64,000 nt of DNA from Pontibacter ruber. Its GTDB lineage: Bacteria > Bacteroidota > Bacteroidia > Cytophagales > Hymenobacteraceae. The number at the start of each line of letters is the position of its first letter. Position 1 is the first letter of the stretch. Below are positions 62,360-64,000 of this stretch, one piece after another. The notes beneath the pieces are model-generated. The model did not search any database and was not told where the DNA came from. It saw only the letters and a program-made list of their open reading frames with translations. The stretch lies in the NCBI RefSeq assembly GCF_023630205.1, contig NZ_JALPRR010000003.1, positions 496,001 through 560,000 on the forward strand, in the 5' to 3' direction. Made by a program: the position numbers and the translations under genes.

Positions 62360-62507
62360 TAGTACGCGTTAATTTTTCTGAAGCAACCAGGTGTTTAGAA
62401 ATGCTCTGAACCGGATTAGCTTTTGCATGCAGCTAAGAGGCTTGCAGAACGAAGTTTAAGCATTTTCAGTACATAGCAGGTATAGCTTAAACAACCACCT
62501 GTGCCTA

Positions 62508-63596
62508 ATGGACGAAAGTACAAATTATGAGGTGTTCAAAAACCTCATCCGGAGAACAAGTAAAGTACTGTTCTCTTACGATCTAGAATCTGCTTCCATA
62601 ACCTTCCTGAGCCCTGCCTTTAGCTACATCTGGAACAGAACCCGGGAGAGTGTTCTTGCCAACCCTGCCATACTTGTAGACACCATCCACCCCGACGACA
62701 GAGCTTTCCTGGCGAAGGAGTACGACGAAATGCTGAAGGGCATCATCAAACACGAAATAGAATTCCGCATCATACTCCCGGACAGGTCAGTTAAGTGGGT
62801 GCTCCTAACGCCTCAGCTCGTTACCGATAAGCAGGGGAGATGGTTTATTGCAGGCCTTGTCGATGATATCACCTCGCAGAAAGATAATATCCGTAACCTG
62901 CAGAAATTCGCAGCTAAGAAAAACTCGATCCTGGAGATCCTTTCCCATGACCTGGCCGGGCCTATTGCCAACGTCGGGGCACTGGCTACCGAACTGGCGG
63001 AGTCCACGAAAGGTTACGCAAACGAAGAGGTTAACAACATCATCCGGTTAATAAAGGAAAGCAGCGAGCGCAGCGTGCGCCTGATCAGGGATTTTGTGCA
63101 GCAGGAGTTCATCGAATCGGTAAACTCCGGGATGATGAAGAAAAGAATGAACCTGGTAGACAAAGTGCTGGAGGTAGTGGAGCAGTATAAGGAAGGAGAA
63201 CGGTTTATTAAGAAGGACATCGATTTTAGTTTCTCCAACGAGAAGATCTACGTCCACATTGACCAGGACAAGTTCATGCAGGTACTCAATAACCTCATCT
63301 CCAATGCCATAAAATTTACCCCTGATCACGGAAAGATCTCCATTGATCTGAAAGACAAGGGAGAAACAGTGCTGATAACGGTGCAGGATAACGGCATCGG
63401 CATACCCAAACGTTACCACGACAGGTTGTTTGAGAAGTTTACACCGGCAAGGCGCGAAGGGCTGCGGGGCGAACCATCTACTGGCCTGGGCATGTCGATC
63501 ATCAAAACCATAGTGGAGTGGCACGATGGCCGCATCTGGTTCGAAAGCGAAGAGAACAAAGGATCAACTTTCTTTATAGAGATCCCGAAGGAGTAG
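62508..63596 (+). CDS. PAS domain sensor histidine kinase
   Basis: 362 residues. PAS domain about 10-125 (VLFSYDLESASITFLSPAFS, GLVDDITSQK). HisKA with H147 in LEILSHDLAGP. HATPase with NLISNAIKF, DNGIGI, and GLGMSIIKTIVEWHDG. Soluble, orphan (no response regulator near). The kinase core differs from the other two here (SHDLAGP, GLGMSI rather than GTGIGLYM), so it belongs to another subfamily. Confidence 0.93.
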   Translation: MDESTNYEVFKNLIRRTSKVLFSYDLESASITFLSPAFSYIWNRTRESVLANPAILVDTIHPDDRAFLAKEYDEMLKGIIKHEIEFRIILPDRSVKWVLLTPQLVTDKQGRWFIAGLVDDITSQKDNIRNLQKFAAKKNSILEILSHDLAGPIANVGALATELAESTKGYANEEVNNIIRLIKESSERSVRLIRDFVQQEFIESVNSGMMKKRMNLVDKVLEVVEQYKEGERFIKKDIDFSFSNEKIYVHIDQDKFMQVLNNLISNAIKFTPDHGKISIDLKDKGETVLITVQDNGIGIPKRYHDRLFEKFTPARREGLRGEPSTGLGMSIIKTIVEWHDGRIWFESEENKGSTFFIEIPKE

Positions 63597-64000
63597 GAGG
63601 GACAAGGTTATACTTTTATAGCTGTGTAGCTTGACTTTATACTTTATACTTTATAGCCAGCAAGCCTTATACTTCGTAGCTGCTTGTATTCCTCAGTCTT
63701 ACTTGCCTATAGTTTCATTTTATACTTTGGTGCGCTCACGGCCGCGGGGCCTCGTCCTCGGGCATCGCGCTGTCTAGCTTTCCTGCCTAACGGCTGCCAC
63801 TGTCGTGGCACCGGAAACCCAGAAGGCGCTCAACCCAAGGACTGGTACTGACACTTCTTCGTGAGCTGCTATGCAATTGGAAACCATTGTAGGGACAGGT
63901 CGCGACCTGTCCGTGCTATAGCTGCAGCAATGAAACTTATACTTGCACCATGGCAGTAGCAGAAACTCCCCTCTTGAGAGGGGCAGGGGTGTGTTTATAC
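63597..64000. other. intergenic region with repeats
   Basis: No gene seen. TATACTT occurs at least five times in 63605-63735. A palindrome GGGACAGGTCGCGACCTGTC lies at 63892-63911, and a G/C-rich palindrome CTCCCCTCTTGAGAGGGGCA at 63966-63985. Confidence 0.6.

Overview
The window looks like the chromosome of a Bacteroidota bacterium of the Hymenobacteraceae type, most like Pontibacter. The clues are type IX secretion sorting domains, a gliding-motility-type C-terminal domain, many SCD/SCE-type lipoproteins, DUF5700, DUF4345 and DUF4403-like proteins, CHU-type PKD proteins, weak or absent Shine-Dalgarno sites and frequent TTG/GTG starts. The genus is an inference from style, not from a marker gene. 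No rRNA, tRNA, CRISPR array or integrase was seen.

Layout. 1-6 kb: an SDR oxidoreductase cut by the window edge, a small membrane protein, a bacterial Vms1-like release factor (VLRF1), a possible gasdermin-like protein, an Arg/Asp/Ser-rich disordered protein and a lipoprotein. 6-15.5 kb: a DUF5700 metallopeptidase, a Crp-DUF4345-DinB operon with an 18-bp palindrome, YceI, a membrane-bound AraC regulator and a secreted HExxH protein. 15.6-25.3 kb: a protein with four Cache domains, two related orphan PAS histidine kinases and several exported proteins. 25.9-31.1 kb: an esterase, an ECF sigma factor with its cupin anti-sigma, a pentapeptide-repeat membrane protein and an ArsR-SRPBCC pair. REPIN-like palindromic repeats and two broken REP-associated transposase (RAYT) copies are scattered through 5-32 kb.

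The most unusual part is 32-49 kb. An AT-rich three-gene short type II CBASS operon (CD-NTase, E2-like protein without E1, four-TM effector) is followed by an array of cassettes. Each cassette is bounded by a copy of the 5' end of hrpB, and the intact hrpB lies at the right end (46573-49020). The first copy (362 bp) differs from the intact gene by about ten changes, all synonymous, which suggests import from a relative by recombination. The three shorter copies share the same net 8-nt deletion before the Walker A codons, and each leaves an intact 35-codon ORF. The cassettes encode exported proteins: a PKD/T9SS protein, three paralogous ~410-residue lipoproteins, and a very large YCF48-like T9SS protein that shares the lipoproteins' 5' coding start.

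49-64 kb returns to housekeeping and accessory genes: a GIY-YIG protein, a second YceI, a nucleotide-transporter-like HEAT protein split by a frameshift and followed by a cyclic-nucleotide-binding protein, a GH92 mannosidase, ExbD, a long-chain acyl-CoA ligase, a Tsx-like outer-membrane protein and a third PAS histidine kinase. Throughout the window the heptamer AAGTATA/TATACTT is far more common than chance, in genes and between them and in both orientations.
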